The notes: generated from the letters alone by a model not told the origin. 64,000 bases of DNA from Methylocystis sp. (GCA_020252485.1 JADCCX010000024.1:1-64000); one strand, 5' to 3'; shown: positions 42,139 through 51,882, counted from the stretch's first letter. Numbers and translations: made by a program.

Positions 42139-43085
42139 GGCCGTTCTCCAGCGATGCTCGTCGTCATCCCGGCGGTGCGGTTTCGCGCCGGGCGCAATGG
42201 CGCACGCGCGGGCCTTTCGCCCTCCGCCAGGCCCAGGATCAGTTCGGCGATCCGGCCGGGCGCTTCCTCATGCGCGAGATGGCCCAGACCGGCAACCGGC
42301 ACGACAAAGGCCGACGGCACGCGTGCCGCGACCTCCCGCGCCACGTCTGGCCGCACCATCTGGTCGCGGAGACCCGAAACAAGCGCCAGGGGCGTCTGCA
42401 GGCGCGGCATGTCGCGTTCCAGCGCCAGAAGATCCCAATTGGCCATCATGCCGAGCGCCGCCGTCACATGCTCGGCATTGCCGGCGAGGCGGCTGTAGAG
42501 GGCGATGCCCTCCGGATCGAGCTTCGAGCCTGTCTGCTTGAGGATGTCGCGGATCACATCCGGATCGCGGGCGCGGCGCGCGAAGAGCATGCTCAGCAAC
42601 GGCAGCGTCGCCAGCATCCGTGCGACGGGCGAGAAGAACTGGCCAATGAAACCGCCGAAAGGCGCAAGCGCCCCATTGAGGCTGATGATCAGCTCGGGCC
42701 GGATCTGCCGGTCGAGCGCCATGCGGACGAGAATGGCGGCTCCGGCGGAATGGCCGACCGCTATGCCCGGCTCGAGACCAAGCTTGCGCAACAACGCCTG
42801 GATCGACGCCGCCATGCCGGTGATGGAGAGTCCGTTCATGCCCAGATAATCCGAGAAACCATGGCCGGGGAGATCCGGAGCGACGATCGTGTAGTGCTTC
42901 GCCAGCAAGGGCAGCAGTCCGCGCCAGGAATGGGTTGATGCGCCGGTGCCATGCAGAAGCAGCATCACCGGCCCGTCGCCCATCACCTGGACGTGGAAGC
43001 GGACATCACCCGCCAGGATGAAGCGGCTCGCCGCCCTGTTCGGCCAGTCCTGACCATCACGCTCGAAATCGAGCCGCGCCGTCAT
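42135..43085 (-). CDS. bchO: BchO, alpha/beta-hydrolase of the Mg-chelatase operon
   Basis: A 316-residue alpha/beta hydrolase: oxyanion-hole HGTGAST, APDLPGHGFSD, nucleophile Ser in GHSAGAA, and the late GLGHLAHEEAPGRIA with the catalytic His. bchO is regularly found with bchI and bchD; its role in Mg chelation or porphyrin handling is not settled in the literature. It overlaps bchD and crtI by 4 bases each. Confidence 0.92.
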   Translation of the reverse strand: MTARLDFERDGQDWPNRAASRFILAGDVRFHVQVMGDGPVMLLLHGTGASTHSWRGLLPLLAKHYTIVAPDLPGHGFSDYLGMNGLSITGMAASIQALLRKLGLEPGIAVGHSAGAAILVRMALDRQIRPELIISLNGALAPFGGFIGQFFSPVARMLATLPLLSMLFARRARDPDVIRDILKQTGSKLDPEGIALYSRLAGNAEHVTAALGMMANWDLLALERDMPRLQTPLALVSGLRDQMVRPDVAREVAARVPSAFVVPVAGLGHLAHEEAPGRIAELILGLAEGERPARAPLRPARNRTAGMTTSIAGERP

Positions 43086-44866
43086 CGCGGGGCCCCGGCG
43101 GCAGGCTTCGCATGATGCGCCCGCACCGCATCCGAAAGGATGGAGGCATTGACTATCGGCAGCGGCAGATAGGTGGCGCCCATGCGCTCGGCGATGCCGC
43201 GCGCCTTCGGCTCCGGCCGTGGCGAATTGTCGACGAGGATCGCCTTCAGATGATGCGCGCGGATGCTGCTTGCGGCATCATTGGCTTCGCTTTGCGCCCG
43301 TTCCCGGCCGCCCATCCCGTCGCGCGCGACATTGGCGCGGCCGTCGGTGATGATCACGAGCGTCGGCGTGCGGCCCTTGCGGCGCACCTCATCCGCCAGT
43401 CTTTCGGCGGCAGCAAGCCCGGAAGCCAGCGGCGTGCCGCCGCCGCCGGGCAAGGCCGCCAGCGAGCGCCTGGCGCGGGCGAGTGAGCGCGTGGCCGGCA
43501 GCAGCAGATCGGCGCCCGTGCCGCGGAAGGCGATCAGGGCGACCTCATCCCGCCGCACATAGCAATCGGCGAGCAGCATCTCGACCGCGCCCTTGGCCTC
43601 GCCTAGCCTGTCCATGGCGGTCGAGCCCGAGGCGTCGACGACGAAGATGGTGGTGGAGGCCTGCCGGTCCTTGAAGCGTTTGAGGCGGATATCCTCGCGC
43701 CGGACCTGGATGGCGTCCCGCGCCGGCGCCTGGCGGCGGCGCAGCTTCTGCCAGGGGGCGGCGGAGCGCAATGTCTCCAGCAGATCGAGCCGGCCGTTGC
43801 CGCGCAGATCGCCGCGCCTGCTGCCGATGGGCCGGCCGCGCAACCCGCGCTTCTTGCTGTCGCCGGACTTGCCGCTGTCCTGCGCACGGTGGGCGCGCTG
43901 GCCGTTCTCCTGAAAGAGCCTGAGCAGATCGGGCGGAATCGCAGCCGCCGCCGCGGCGAGAACGACATCGTCGAGCGCCTTCACCTCGCCCTCGGCATTC
44001 TGCTCGGGGCTGGGGTTATCGTCCTCCCGCTCTTCGGGCGGCGGCGGGGCCTCATCGGCGGGCTGCGCGGACGGCGGCAGTCGCGTCGCGCGCGGACCCA
44101 GCACCATGCGCGCCGCGAAGGTCACGTCCTCGCTGGAAACGATGTTGCGGCCGTCGAGCGCCGCCGAGGCGCAAGCCGCCCGCACGGCCAGCAGCGGAGC
44201 CCGGCCCGAAGATACGCCCAGCATCGCGGCGGCGGCGCATAAGGACTCGATCACGCCATCAGGGATCACGCCATAGGCCAGCCTGGCGCGGGCCGCTCCG
44301 ATATCGACGGCGGCGACCTCGCCCATGTCGCGATGCGACAGGGCCGTGAGATCGAGATGGATCGCCAGACGCTCGCGGATCGCGGCAGGCGGCCGCTCAT
44401 CGGCGGCGATCCCCTCATCCAGCGCGGCGATGCCGAAGCGGGCGGGGGCGCGTTCGGAGAAGCCGTCCCGCTCGGTGACGGTTTCGCCGCTGTCGAGGGC
44501 GGCGGCGATCAGGGCGGCGGTCGCGCCGCTCATGCGCTCCGCCATGGCGAGCGTCAGCAGGCCGCCGTTGGCCCGCGCCAATGCGCCCCTCGAAGCGACA
44601 GGCCGCCCGAGAGCAAGGGTCCGGTCGAGATCGAGCCCGCCCAGCAGCTGCGCAGCGGACACATCGGCGGCGATCTGCACCAAAGGCGGTTTCGCCTCGC
44701 CGGCCGACAGGAACCCGCGGCGCAGGCGCACCAGCAATGCCGCGCGGACCTCGCCCGCCGGAGACCGGACCAGCAGGCCGCCCAGACCTGCGGGATCGAC
44801 GCTGACGAGCGCCACGGCGCGGCAGGCGTCCAACCAGGGATCGGGCGGTTGAAGCGCCTGCGTCAT
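43082..44866 (-). CDS. bchD: Mg-chelatase subunit D
   Basis: A 594-residue AAA+/VWA protein that forms the BchI-BchD motor for Mg insertion by BchH. The N-terminal AAA-like half lacks a good Walker A, as in BchD. An acidic, Pro-rich linker (PPPPEEREDDNPSPE) lies in the middle, followed by the C-terminal integrin-I/VWA domain with the metal-site motif VDASGSTAMDRL and DGRANVARDG. It overlaps bchI and bchO by 4 bases. Confidence 0.95.
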   Translation of the reverse strand: MTQALQPPDPWLDACRAVALVSVDPAGLGGLLVRSPAGEVRAALLVRLRRGFLSAGEAKPPLVQIAADVSAAQLLGGLDLDRTLALGRPVASRGALARANGGLLTLAMAERMSGATAALIAAALDSGETVTERDGFSERAPARFGIAALDEGIAADERPPAAIRERLAIHLDLTALSHRDMGEVAAVDIGAARARLAYGVIPDGVIESLCAAAAMLGVSSGRAPLLAVRAACASAALDGRNIVSSEDVTFAARMVLGPRATRLPPSAQPADEAPPPPEEREDDNPSPEQNAEGEVKALDDVVLAAAAAAIPPDLLRLFQENGQRAHRAQDSGKSGDSKKRGLRGRPIGSRRGDLRGNGRLDLLETLRSAAPWQKLRRRQAPARDAIQVRREDIRLKRFKDRQASTTIFVVDASGSTAMDRLGEAKGAVEMLLADCYVRRDEVALIAFRGTGADLLLPATRSLARARRSLAALPGGGGTPLASGLAAAERLADEVRRKGRTPTLVIITDGRANVARDGMGGRERAQSEANDAASSIRAHHLKAILVDNSPRPEPKARGIAERMGATYLPLPIVNASILSDAVRAHHAKPAAGAPR

Positions 44867-45894
44867 GACGCCATCAGTTCCGTCATGGCGCGCTCCACAC
44901 GGATACCGGAGCCCGAATCATCGAGCGGGTTGCGCCGCAGCCGGTGACGCAATGCGGCCGGTGCGATCGCGCGGATATGATCGTTGCTGACGGAATCGTC
45001 GCCGTCAAAGGCCGCGAGCGCCTTGGCGGCGCGCAGCAGCGTCATCTCGCCGCGAAGGCCATCGGTGCCGAGCGATACGCAAAGGCCGGCCACCGCCTCG
45101 CGAATGGAATCGGGAACGGCGATGACCGGCAATCTGGCGCGCGCCGCCACGATCCGGTCGCGGATCAGCCCGTCAGCGGCAGTGTTCCCGGCGATGAATC
45201 CATCCGGATCGCGGTCGAAGGCCTCGCGGCGCTTCACCGCCTCAACCCGCTGGCCTATATCCTGCGGCGTCGTCACATCAACCGAAAGGCCGAAGCGATC
45301 GAGCAATTGAGGGCGCAATTCGCCCTCTTCCGGGTTGCCGCTGCCGATCAGCACGAAGCGGGCGGCGTGGCGGATGCTGAGGCCCTCCCGTTCGATGACA
45401 TTCTCGCCCGAGGCGGCGACATCGAGAAGCAGATCGACGAGGTGATCCTCCAGGAGGTTGACCTCGTCGATATAGAGAAAGCCGCGGTTGGCGCGCGCCA
45501 GCAGGCCGGGCTCGAAGGCCTTCTCGCTGTGGACGAGCGCCCGCTCGATATCGAGCGCGCCGGCGACGCGGTCCTCGGTGGCGCCGAGCGGGAGATCGAC
45601 CACCGGCGCCGCAATCTCGCGGATATGCGCCGCATCAGGTCCGAGCGCCAGCTTGGCCTTGCAGGCGGGGCAAAGCGCTGCCGTCTTGCCGGGATCGCAA
45701 TTGTAGCTGCAGCCCTCGACCGTCCGGATCGGCGGCAGCAGATTGGCGAGCGCCCGGACCGCGGTGGATTTGCCGGTGCCGCGATCGCCGAAGATCAGGA
45801 CGCCGCCAATCGTTGGATCGACGGCGGCGATGATCAGCGCGCGCTTCATCTCCTCCTGCCCGACGATCGCCGAGAACGGAAATGTGACTGCCAT
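44863..45894 (-). CDS. bchI: Mg-chelatase subunit I (ATPase)
   Basis: AAA+ ATPase that drives Mg insertion into protoporphyrin IX. The 343-residue protein has Walker A FGDRGTGKSTAVRAL (about residues 34-48), a Cys-rich CDPGKTAALCPACKAK insertion, Walker B GFLYIDEVNLLEDH, and a sensor-1 motif FVLIGSGNPEEGELRPQLLDRFG (quoted in part). It starts at ATG 45894, 18 bases after tspO. Confidence 0.97.
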   Translation of the reverse strand: MAVTFPFSAIVGQEEMKRALIIAAVDPTIGGVLIFGDRGTGKSTAVRALANLLPPIRTVEGCSYNCDPGKTAALCPACKAKLALGPDAAHIREIAAPVVDLPLGATEDRVAGALDIERALVHSEKAFEPGLLARANRGFLYIDEVNLLEDHLVDLLLDVAASGENVIEREGLSIRHAARFVLIGSGNPEEGELRPQLLDRFGLSVDVTTPQDIGQRVEAVKRREAFDRDPDGFIAGNTAADGLIRDRIVAARARLPVIAVPDSIREAVAGLCVSLGTDGLRGEMTLLRAAKALAAFDGDDSVSNDHIRAIAPAALRHRLRRNPLDDSGSGIRVERAMTELMAS

Positions 45895-45912
45895 GACGAC
45901 CTCCCCCGAGTG

Positions 45913-46413
45913 TCAGAACGGTCCGTTGAGACGGACAATGGATCGATTGAGCATGGCCGCGATGGCGACCCAGATGAGATAAGGTGCGAAGAAGAGCGCC
46001 GCCGTGGCCGAAACCCTGGCGGCGAGAACCACGATCAGCAGGATCGACAGCCACAGCGCGATCACCTCGAAGAAGGCGAGATCCGGCCGCTTCAGCCGGA
46101 AGAACAGATAGTTCCAGAAGACGTTGAGAATGCCGTTGAGGAGCAGCGCAGCGGCAAACCAGAGCCGAGCATTGCCGGAGGGCAGCGCCCGCCATGCGAG
46201 ATAGACGCCGATGCCCGCCATTACGAGGATCACGGTCCAGATTGGCCCGAAAGCCCAGTTCGGCGGCTTCCAGGCGGGGAACTTGAGGTTCGAATACCAG
46301 GGGCCGATATCCGTCATCAGGCCGCCGACGAACACCATCGCCACCATGCCGATCGCCGCTGCCAGGGCGGCGCCCCAGCCGCCCGCCAAGCCGAAATCCT
46401 CGCTGGCGCCCAT
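45913..46413 (-). CDS. tspO: TspO/MBR-family tryptophan-rich sensory protein
   Basis: A 166-residue membrane protein with five predicted helices and the TspO signature PAWKPPNWAFGPIW, VLAARVSATAALFFAPYLIWV. In Rhodobacter TspO (CrtK) is an outer-membrane porphyrin-responsive regulator of photosynthesis genes. Its ATG overlaps the bchP stop by one base, so it is inside the pigment operon, between bchP and bchI, rather than after crtB as in Rhodobacter. Confidence 0.94.
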   Translation of the reverse strand: MGASEDFGLAGGWGAALAAAIGMVAMVFVGGLMTDIGPWYSNLKFPAWKPPNWAFGPIWTVILVMAGIGVYLAWRALPSGNARLWFAAALLLNGILNVFWNYLFFRLKRPDLAFFEVIALWLSILLIVVLAARVSATAALFFAPYLIWVAIAAMLNRSIVRLNGPF

Positions 46414-47615
46414 CAGGTCTTCACCACCCGGAGCAGGCCGCCAAGATCCTTGAAGAACACCCGGATATGGGCGAGCGGATCGCGCCGGACCAGCTCCTTG
46501 TTCATATAGGATTCCCAGGTCAGCCGCTGGACATCCTTGTCCTTGCAGAGGCTGACGAAATTCTCCCGGAAGCGATCATTGCGGTACCAGATCCATTGCA
46601 GGAGGCCGAGCACCGTGAAGACCGTGCCATGGCTCTTCATGAAGCTCTTGCGCGCCAGCCGGAGCGCCTTGGCGTCGCCGGTCCTCAGGGTCAGATCCAC
46701 CGCTTCCGCCGCACAGCGCGCGCTCGCCATGGCGTAGTAGATGCCCTCGCCGGAAGCCGGCGCCACAACGCCCGCGGCATCGCCGATCAGCAGCACGTCG
46801 CGGCCATTGTCCCAGCGCTTCAGGGGCTTCAGCGGGATCGGCGCTCCTTCCTTGCGGATCGTCTCGCAATCGGCGAGGCCCAGATGACCGCGGATGTCGG
46901 CAATCGCCTTGCGGAGCGGAAAGCCCTTGTTGGCGCTGCCCGTGCCGATGCTGGTGACGCCGCCATGCGGGAAGACCCAGGAGTAGAAATCCGGCGAGAA
47001 GCGCCCGTCATAATGCACGTCGCAGCGTTTGGGATCGAAAGCCGCCGTGGCCGCCTCCGGCGAGCGCACGATCTCGTGGTAGGCGAAGACGAAGGGCACG
47101 CGATCGGCCCCTTTGACGCTTTGCTTGCCGACCTGCGAATTCGCGCCATCGGCCCCGATCACGATCCGGGCGCGGACCGCCACTTCCTCGCCGTTGGCGC
47201 CCTTCGGCTTATAGCGCACAACGGCGGTTCCATCCGTATCGCGGGTGACCGCAGAAAAGTCGCCCTTGCGGCGGTCGCAGCCCCAATCGGCGGCGCGGAC
47301 ACGCAGGAACTCGTCGAAGCTGTCGCGGTTGACCATGCCGACGAAGCCGTTGCCGTCGATCGGCATATCGACATGCTTCTGCGAGGGCGGGATCATGCGG
47401 GCCGAGGTGACCTTGGCGCAGAGCAGGTGGTCCGGAATCTCGAAATCGCGGATCAGCCTTGGCGGGATCGCGCCGCCGCAGGGCTTGATCCGGCCCTCCT
47501 TGTCGAGGAGCATGACCGAGCGCCCCTTGCGGGCGAGATCGGCGGCGATGGTGGCGCCCGACGGGCCGCCTCCCACCACGACAACATCAAATGTCTGCAT
47601 CGGCTCGTTGGTCAT
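46413..47615 (-). CDS. bchP: Geranylgeranyl reductase
   Basis: Reduces the geranylgeranyl tail of bacteriochlorophyll to phytyl. The 400-residue FAD/NAD(P)H flavoprotein has GGGPSGATIAADLARKG near residue 15, MLLDKEGRIKPCGGAIPPRL, and LLIGDAAGVVAPASGEGIYY, all BchP/ChlP hallmarks. The ATG at 47615 (MTNEPMQTFDVVVVGGG) is the correct start; a longer frame runs into the pucC-like gene. It lies four bases downstream of the pucC-like gene. It works on the BchG product. Confidence 0.95.
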   Translation of the reverse strand: MTNEPMQTFDVVVVGGGPSGATIAADLARKGRSVMLLDKEGRIKPCGGAIPPRLIRDFEIPDHLLCAKVTSARMIPPSQKHVDMPIDGNGFVGMVNRDSFDEFLRVRAADWGCDRRKGDFSAVTRDTDGTAVVRYKPKGANGEEVAVRARIVIGADGANSQVGKQSVKGADRVPFVFAYHEIVRSPEAATAAFDPKRCDVHYDGRFSPDFYSWVFPHGGVTSIGTGSANKGFPLRKAIADIRGHLGLADCETIRKEGAPIPLKPLKRWDNGRDVLLIGDAAGVVAPASGEGIYYAMASARCAAEAVDLTLRTGDAKALRLARKSFMKSHGTVFTVLGLLQWIWYRNDRFRENFVSLCKDKDVQRLTWESYMNKELVRRDPLAHIRVFFKDLGGLLRVVKT

Positions 47616-47619
47616 GCTG

Positions 47620-48993
47620 TCACCTTCCTGTCGCCATGGAGAGAACGTCGTCATCCGCGAGCAGATCGCGGGACATTTCGCGGGGCCTGCCGCTGTCGAG
47701 GCGCGCGACCCGCAGCGCCAGGAGGGCGGCGGCGACGAAGAGGATGGCCTCGCCCCCGAACACGATCGAATAGGCCGCCGTCGGCGAACCGGTAAGCCAG
47801 CGCGCCAGATCGGCGGCGACCGTGCCGGTGAAGCCGCCGATGCCGAAGGCGATAGCCTGTGCCGCTCCCCAGACGCCCATGCGCGTGCCTTCGCGGCCGG
47901 TCTGACCGGAGGTCGCAAGCGTCATCATCGAGCCGATCGCGGCCCCGGCGTAGATGCCGTTGGCGACGCCGAGCAGGAAGACGTTCTCGACGATCGGCCA
48001 TTGCGGGCCGATCGAACCGGCCAGCGTGAGGCCGAGCATGGCGAGCGCCGAGGCGAGGCAGCCGCCGATCGTCCAGGCGACGGGAGAGCCGAAGCGTCCC
48101 TTGCCGAGGATGGGGCAGGCCAGCGCCACGGTCACCATGCCGAGGAAAACGCCGCCGTGCTGGATGCCGGAAAGCTTGGTCGAGGCGCCTGGCGTCATCG
48201 CGAAGATCGCGCCGGCGAAGGGCTCGAGGATCAGATCCTGCGCCGAATAGGCGAGCATCGAGATGAAGACGAAGATGGCGAAGAGCCGCGCCTTCGGATC
48301 CGCCCATACCTCGCGCACCGCCTGACGGAACGGCGGCTTCGGCTGGCTGGAGCCCGCCGATGCGGCCTGTCCCTCGCCCTCGACGCCGGCGATGGCCAGA
48401 CTCGCGAGGCAGAAGGCGATCAGCGATACCGCCGCCGTCACGGCCACCAGCCGGAAGGCGCTGAACGGATCGAGAAAGCGGCCGGCCGTGATGCCCGTCA
48501 CGGCAAAACCCGCGATCATCATCAGCCAGACAATGGTGGCGGCGGAGGCTTTCTGCTCTGTCCGGACCCGTTTCGCGAGCAGAACAAGCAGCGACGTGCC
48601 GGCGGCGCCCACGCCAACGCCGACCAGCGTGAAGGCGAGGATCGCAAGCAGCAGGCCGCCCCAGAAGCTGGCCGCCATCAGTGCCGTCGCCACTGCGGAA
48701 AGCGCGCCGCCGATCGCCAGCACCGCCATGCCGCCGATGATCCAGGGTGTCGAGCGGCGGCCGTTATCGGTGCCGAAGCCCCAGCGCGGCCGCAGGATCT
48801 GCAGCGCGTAATGCCAGGCGACAAGCGCGCCGGGAACCACGGCGGGCAAGGCCAGTTCAACCACCATCACCCGGTTGATCGTGGAGGTCGTCAGCATCAC
48901 GATGGCGCCGAGCGCCGTCTGCACCAGGCCGAGCCTGATGATGCCGAGCCAGCCGAGCGGCGCCAGAGCAGGACTTGCCGGCAGGGCGGTCAT
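47620..48993 (-). CDS. PucC-family (Bch2/LhaA-like) membrane protein
   Basis: A 457-residue, about 12-helix MFS-type protein of the PucC/LhaA/Bch2 family, which assist light-harvesting complex assembly or bacteriochlorophyll delivery. Family segments are STINRVMVVELALPAVVPG, QILRPRWGFGTDNGRRSTPW, QDLILEPFAGAIFAMTPGAS. It differs from the LhaA at 60821 and, with bchP, corresponds to the bch2 (ORF428-type) gene normally found next to bchG. The ATG at 48993 gives MTALPASPALAPLGWL. First gene of the minus-strand pigment operon. Confidence 0.9.
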   Translation of the reverse strand: MTALPASPALAPLGWLGIIRLGLVQTALGAIVMLTTSTINRVMVVELALPAVVPGALVAWHYALQILRPRWGFGTDNGRRSTPWIIGGMAVLAIGGALSAVATALMAASFWGGLLLAILAFTLVGVGVGAAGTSLLVLLAKRVRTEQKASAATIVWLMMIAGFAVTGITAGRFLDPFSAFRLVAVTAAVSLIAFCLASLAIAGVEGEGQAASAGSSQPKPPFRQAVREVWADPKARLFAIFVFISMLAYSAQDLILEPFAGAIFAMTPGASTKLSGIQHGGVFLGMVTVALACPILGKGRFGSPVAWTIGGCLASALAMLGLTLAGSIGPQWPIVENVFLLGVANGIYAGAAIGSMMTLATSGQTGREGTRMGVWGAAQAIAFGIGGFTGTVAADLARWLTGSPTAAYSIVFGGEAILFVAAALLALRVARLDSGRPREMSRDLLADDDVLSMATGR

Positions 48994-49162
48994 GGCGGCG
49001 CCCCGCCCCGCAGCATGCCGCAAGGCCCGGCAGGCGAAATCCGGCGAGCCGCAGGGGCGGCCGGCGACGCGGGAGAACGGGCGGGATGCAGGGCGGATCC
49101 ACGCTCCGGAAAGGACCGGTTTTCGTGCGGCATGGAGCGAGCCTACGAAGCGGTTTTTCGTA

Positions 49163-49180
49163 CGTCAATTTGTCTTTACA
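49163..49180 (-). promoter_or_regulatory. PpsR-like operator overlapping a possible -35 box (pucC-like/bchP operon)
   Basis: On the minus strand the site reads TGTAAAGACAAATTGACG, i.e. TGT-N12-ACG, one base off the TGT-N12-ACA PpsR/CrtJ consensus. TTGACG at its end could be a -35 box, with TAGGCT 17 bases later as a weak -10. It sits between the ppsR stop and the pucC-like start. A near-identical site lies at 51883-51900. Confidence 0.55.
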
Positions 49181-49225
49181 CCTATTCTGGATCGATTTGA
49201 CAAGCGGACTTTACGTATGGCGCCG

Positions 49226-50656
49226 CTAGGATGTCTCGTCCTTGCCAAGGTCGCCAAGGCCGAAACGATGCAGCTTGGCGTAGAGGCTTTGCCGGCTCAG
49301 CCCCAGCATGTCGGCCGCCGACGCGCGGTTGTCGTTGGTGAGTTCGAGGGCCGCCTCAATGCAGAGCCGCTCAATGACGTCGGTGGTCTCGCGCACCAGC
49401 TCCCTCAGGGGAACGTTGCCGACGAGCTCCTTCATCTGCTCCACCGAGCGGGGCAGGCTGGAACCGGCCGGATAGGCGCCCGCCGGATCGCGCCGCTCCT
49501 GCCGGATCAGGAAGCCGATGCGCGGGGCGCCGTGATCGACGATCTTCACCGCCGAGACATCGACTGGTTCCTCGGCGCCGAAGCTGCCCCGGATCACGGT
49601 TGGAAAGCCGCGCAGGACGCCGCGGCCGAGCAGCGACGTCAGCATAATGCCGAAGTCGGTGGCGGAACGTCCGAGCCATTGGCCAAGGCTTTGGCCGATG
49701 GCCGTGCTGGCCATCGGCAAGGCCGCAATGTCGAGGAAGGTCCGGTTTGCTTCCAGGACGAGTCCTTCGCCATCGGTGACGACGAAGCCCTCGGGCAAGC
49801 GTTCGATAAGGGATGGCAGAACGACGATATCGTTGCCGCCGCCATGGCTCGCCTCGGCGAGCGGACGCGCCTGCACCAGCAGCAGCGAAGCCCCTTCCTG
49901 GCGGAAAAGATGGGCGCTCAATTCGAAATGATCGGAGCCGGTGGCGGCCCGGAGCACCGCCCCTTTGGCTTCGCCGGCCGACATGGCCGTCGAGAGGAGG
50001 CCCTGCAGCGCTTCGCCGTCATGCTCGTCGAACAGCGAGGCGATCGTGCGCCCGCTCATCCGCTGGGCGGTCAGGCCGAACGAAGCCAGGCAGGCCCCGT
50101 TCGCCTCCAGCACCTTGCGCGTTGCGGTCTCGACGATGAGCATCGGCGCGCCGGCAAGCTGGAACAACGCCCGGTAGCGCGTTTCAACCGCCCGCATGCG
50201 GCTGTAATCGCGCTCCATCGACTGCTGCACATCGATGAGTTGCCGCTGCAGCGCGGCCTGTTCCTGCAGGTCCCGCCCGATGAGCAGCACCTCGCCCTCG
50301 CGGCCATGCGCGACGGCGATATAGCGGATCGGAATGGTGCGGCCGGGCAGGGCGCCCAGGTGGTTGATCTCGCGGGGGCGGGGCGGGTCGCCGCGCTGGG
50401 CGGCCGCCAGCATGTCGCGCGCCTTGCCGAGGCTGTCGGCGGCCAGCCCGTCGGTCCAGGCCCGCCTGGCGGGAAAATTCAGCTCAGAGGCGGGATTGCG
50501 GCTGGAACCCAGCGAAACCGCGCGGATCATGCCGTCACGGTCGAGCAGGATGCAGAGATCGGCGAAAGCCTCCAGGGCGGCGATGGCGGCGGAGGGATCG
50601 AGATGGGCGGCTGCCAGGGGAGCGGGTCCGCCACCGCCCGTCGCATCCTTCAACAC
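49226..50656 (-). CDS. ppsR: Photosynthesis repressor PpsR/CrtJ (PAS domains + Fis-type HTH)
   Basis: Aerobic repressor of bch, crt and puc genes. The 476-residue protein has an N-terminal PAS region (about residues 25-135), a linker helix with QQSMERDYSRMRAVE, two more PAS domains (about 160-270 and 285-390), and a C-terminal Fis-type HTH with NRASAADMLGLSRQSLYAKL. A Cys in VIERLCIEAA just before the HTH is in the position expected for the redox Cys near the DNA-binding domain. The neighbouring ppaA and the PGC location support the call. Confidence 0.94.
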   Translation of the reverse strand: MLKDATGGGGPAPLAAAHLDPSAAIAALEAFADLCILLDRDGMIRAVSLGSSRNPASELNFPARRAWTDGLAADSLGKARDMLAAAQRGDPPRPREINHLGALPGRTIPIRYIAVAHGREGEVLLIGRDLQEQAALQRQLIDVQQSMERDYSRMRAVETRYRALFQLAGAPMLIVETATRKVLEANGACLASFGLTAQRMSGRTIASLFDEHDGEALQGLLSTAMSAGEAKGAVLRAATGSDHFELSAHLFRQEGASLLLVQARPLAEASHGGGNDIVVLPSLIERLPEGFVVTDGEGLVLEANRTFLDIAALPMASTAIGQSLGQWLGRSATDFGIMLTSLLGRGVLRGFPTVIRGSFGAEEPVDVSAVKIVDHGAPRIGFLIRQERRDPAGAYPAGSSLPRSVEQMKELVGNVPLRELVRETTDVIERLCIEAALELTNDNRASAADMLGLSRQSLYAKLHRFGLGDLGKDETS

Positions 50657-50747
50657 GCCAGCAACCCCACAATCCTAAGGGTTCCCGGCGCACTCGTTCC
50701 GGTCAGCGGCTCGAACCGTTTTCCAACCATAACGGCCTTCTTGCAAT

Positions 50748-51653
50748 TCAGGGCGATCGCAGCAGAGTGTTGGCGGCGACGACGGCCGAAGCGCCGTCCG
50801 GCGCGACAGCGTCGGCGCCGATCCGCTTCCATGCCGCGCCATCGCCCGTCAAGGCGGAACCGCCCACCACAACAAAAAGCTGAGGATTGGCGGATTCGCG
50901 CCGCAGGCGGCGGACGAGCATCGCGACACGGCCAAGATTGATGGCGGCCGAAACGCAAACGACCGCCACATCGACCGCGTGCCGCTTCAGGCGGCCGAGC
51001 AATTCCTGATCGGTGGCAGGCGTCCGCCGCTCAGCCTGCCAATCGGCGGCGCGGAAGAAATCCTCGAAAACGCAAGCCTCGAAGCCATGGAGTTCGCCAG
51101 GCAGCGCCGCGACGAGGACGCTGCCGCCGGGCGGACCCTGGTGGAGCGGCGCTTCCGGCAGCAGCGGACTGCGCAGCAGGCGCTCCATCCGGCCGACGCC
51201 GAGGATGACATCCGCGAAGGTGATCTCGTCGCTCACCCAGCGTTCATGCAGAAGGAGCGCCGCCGGCATGAAGAGGTGCAGCAGCAGGTCTGTCCTGGCG
51301 ACGCCGCGCATCGCCAGCACCGCGGCCTGGCTTTCGGCGATGTGGAAATCCGGAGCCGTGACATGGCGCGCCAGCAGCGCCACATCGGCCGGATCAATCC
51401 CCGATCCGCGGTTCGCCTGACGGCACCGTTCGATCGCCCTGGCCGTCGCCAGCCGCGGCAGCGCCAGCCTGCGGATGGCGTCCGTCAGCATCGCATGCAG
51501 ATCGCCGCCATGGCGGCCGGCGAAGCCTCGCCCGGCATCGCTGTTCTGCGCGGCATAAAATCGTTTTGAATGTCTGGGGAGCCCCCTCAGGACCTCGGCT
51601 TCGCCGGGGTGGATCGAGTCGAAAACCGTCTCAAGATCCAGTTCGCCTGCCAT
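50748..51653 (-). CDS. ppaA: PpaA/AerR-type cobalamin-binding antirepressor
   Basis: A 301-residue protein of the PpaA/AerR family that modulates PpsR/CrtJ in response to cobalamin and light or oxygen. The N-terminal helical part contains LHERWVSDEITFADVILGVGRME (quoted in part), the W-x-x-DEITF segment typical of this family, and the C-terminal half is a B12-binding-like domain (VDVAVVCVSAAINLGRVA). The canonical DxHxxG cobalamin motif is not evident, as is normal for AerR. It lies upstream of ppsR on the same strand with 91 bases between, and divergent from bchF. Confidence 0.88.
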   Translation of the reverse strand: MAGELDLETVFDSIHPGEAEVLRGLPRHSKRFYAAQNSDAGRGFAGRHGGDLHAMLTDAIRRLALPRLATARAIERCRQANRGSGIDPADVALLARHVTAPDFHIAESQAAVLAMRGVARTDLLLHLFMPAALLLHERWVSDEITFADVILGVGRMERLLRSPLLPEAPLHQGPPGGSVLVAALPGELHGFEACVFEDFFRAADWQAERRTPATDQELLGRLKRHAVDVAVVCVSAAINLGRVAMLVRRLRRESANPQLFVVVGGSALTGDGAAWKRIGADAVAPDGASAVVAANTLLRSP

Positions 51654-51882
51654 GGGCTTTCTACGAAGGGGTTTGCGGCTTCGCGGCCTTGCCCCTGGGT
51701 CTCACCTTCAGGTGGTTCAGTGTTCAGGAGTCCAATGAAAGCGTCGCCGCCGCCTCGCAACTTAACGGTCGATGGCGGGCCCGACAGGGGCACCGTCCGA
51801 GGAAGCCTAGCAGATCGTGCGCCGTCGGGCATTCGGGTTCCTGCTGTTGGGAATGACACGTATCCCCTCGCCTCACCAAATG

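Noticed and set aside
40606-42498. A 630-codon plus-strand open frame across crtI and bchO
   Set aside because: Antisense to two confident genes; no domain pattern.
47616-47918. Upstream extension of bchP
   Set aside because: It reads through the pucC-like gene in another frame; the ATG at 47615 gives the standard FAD-binding N-terminus.
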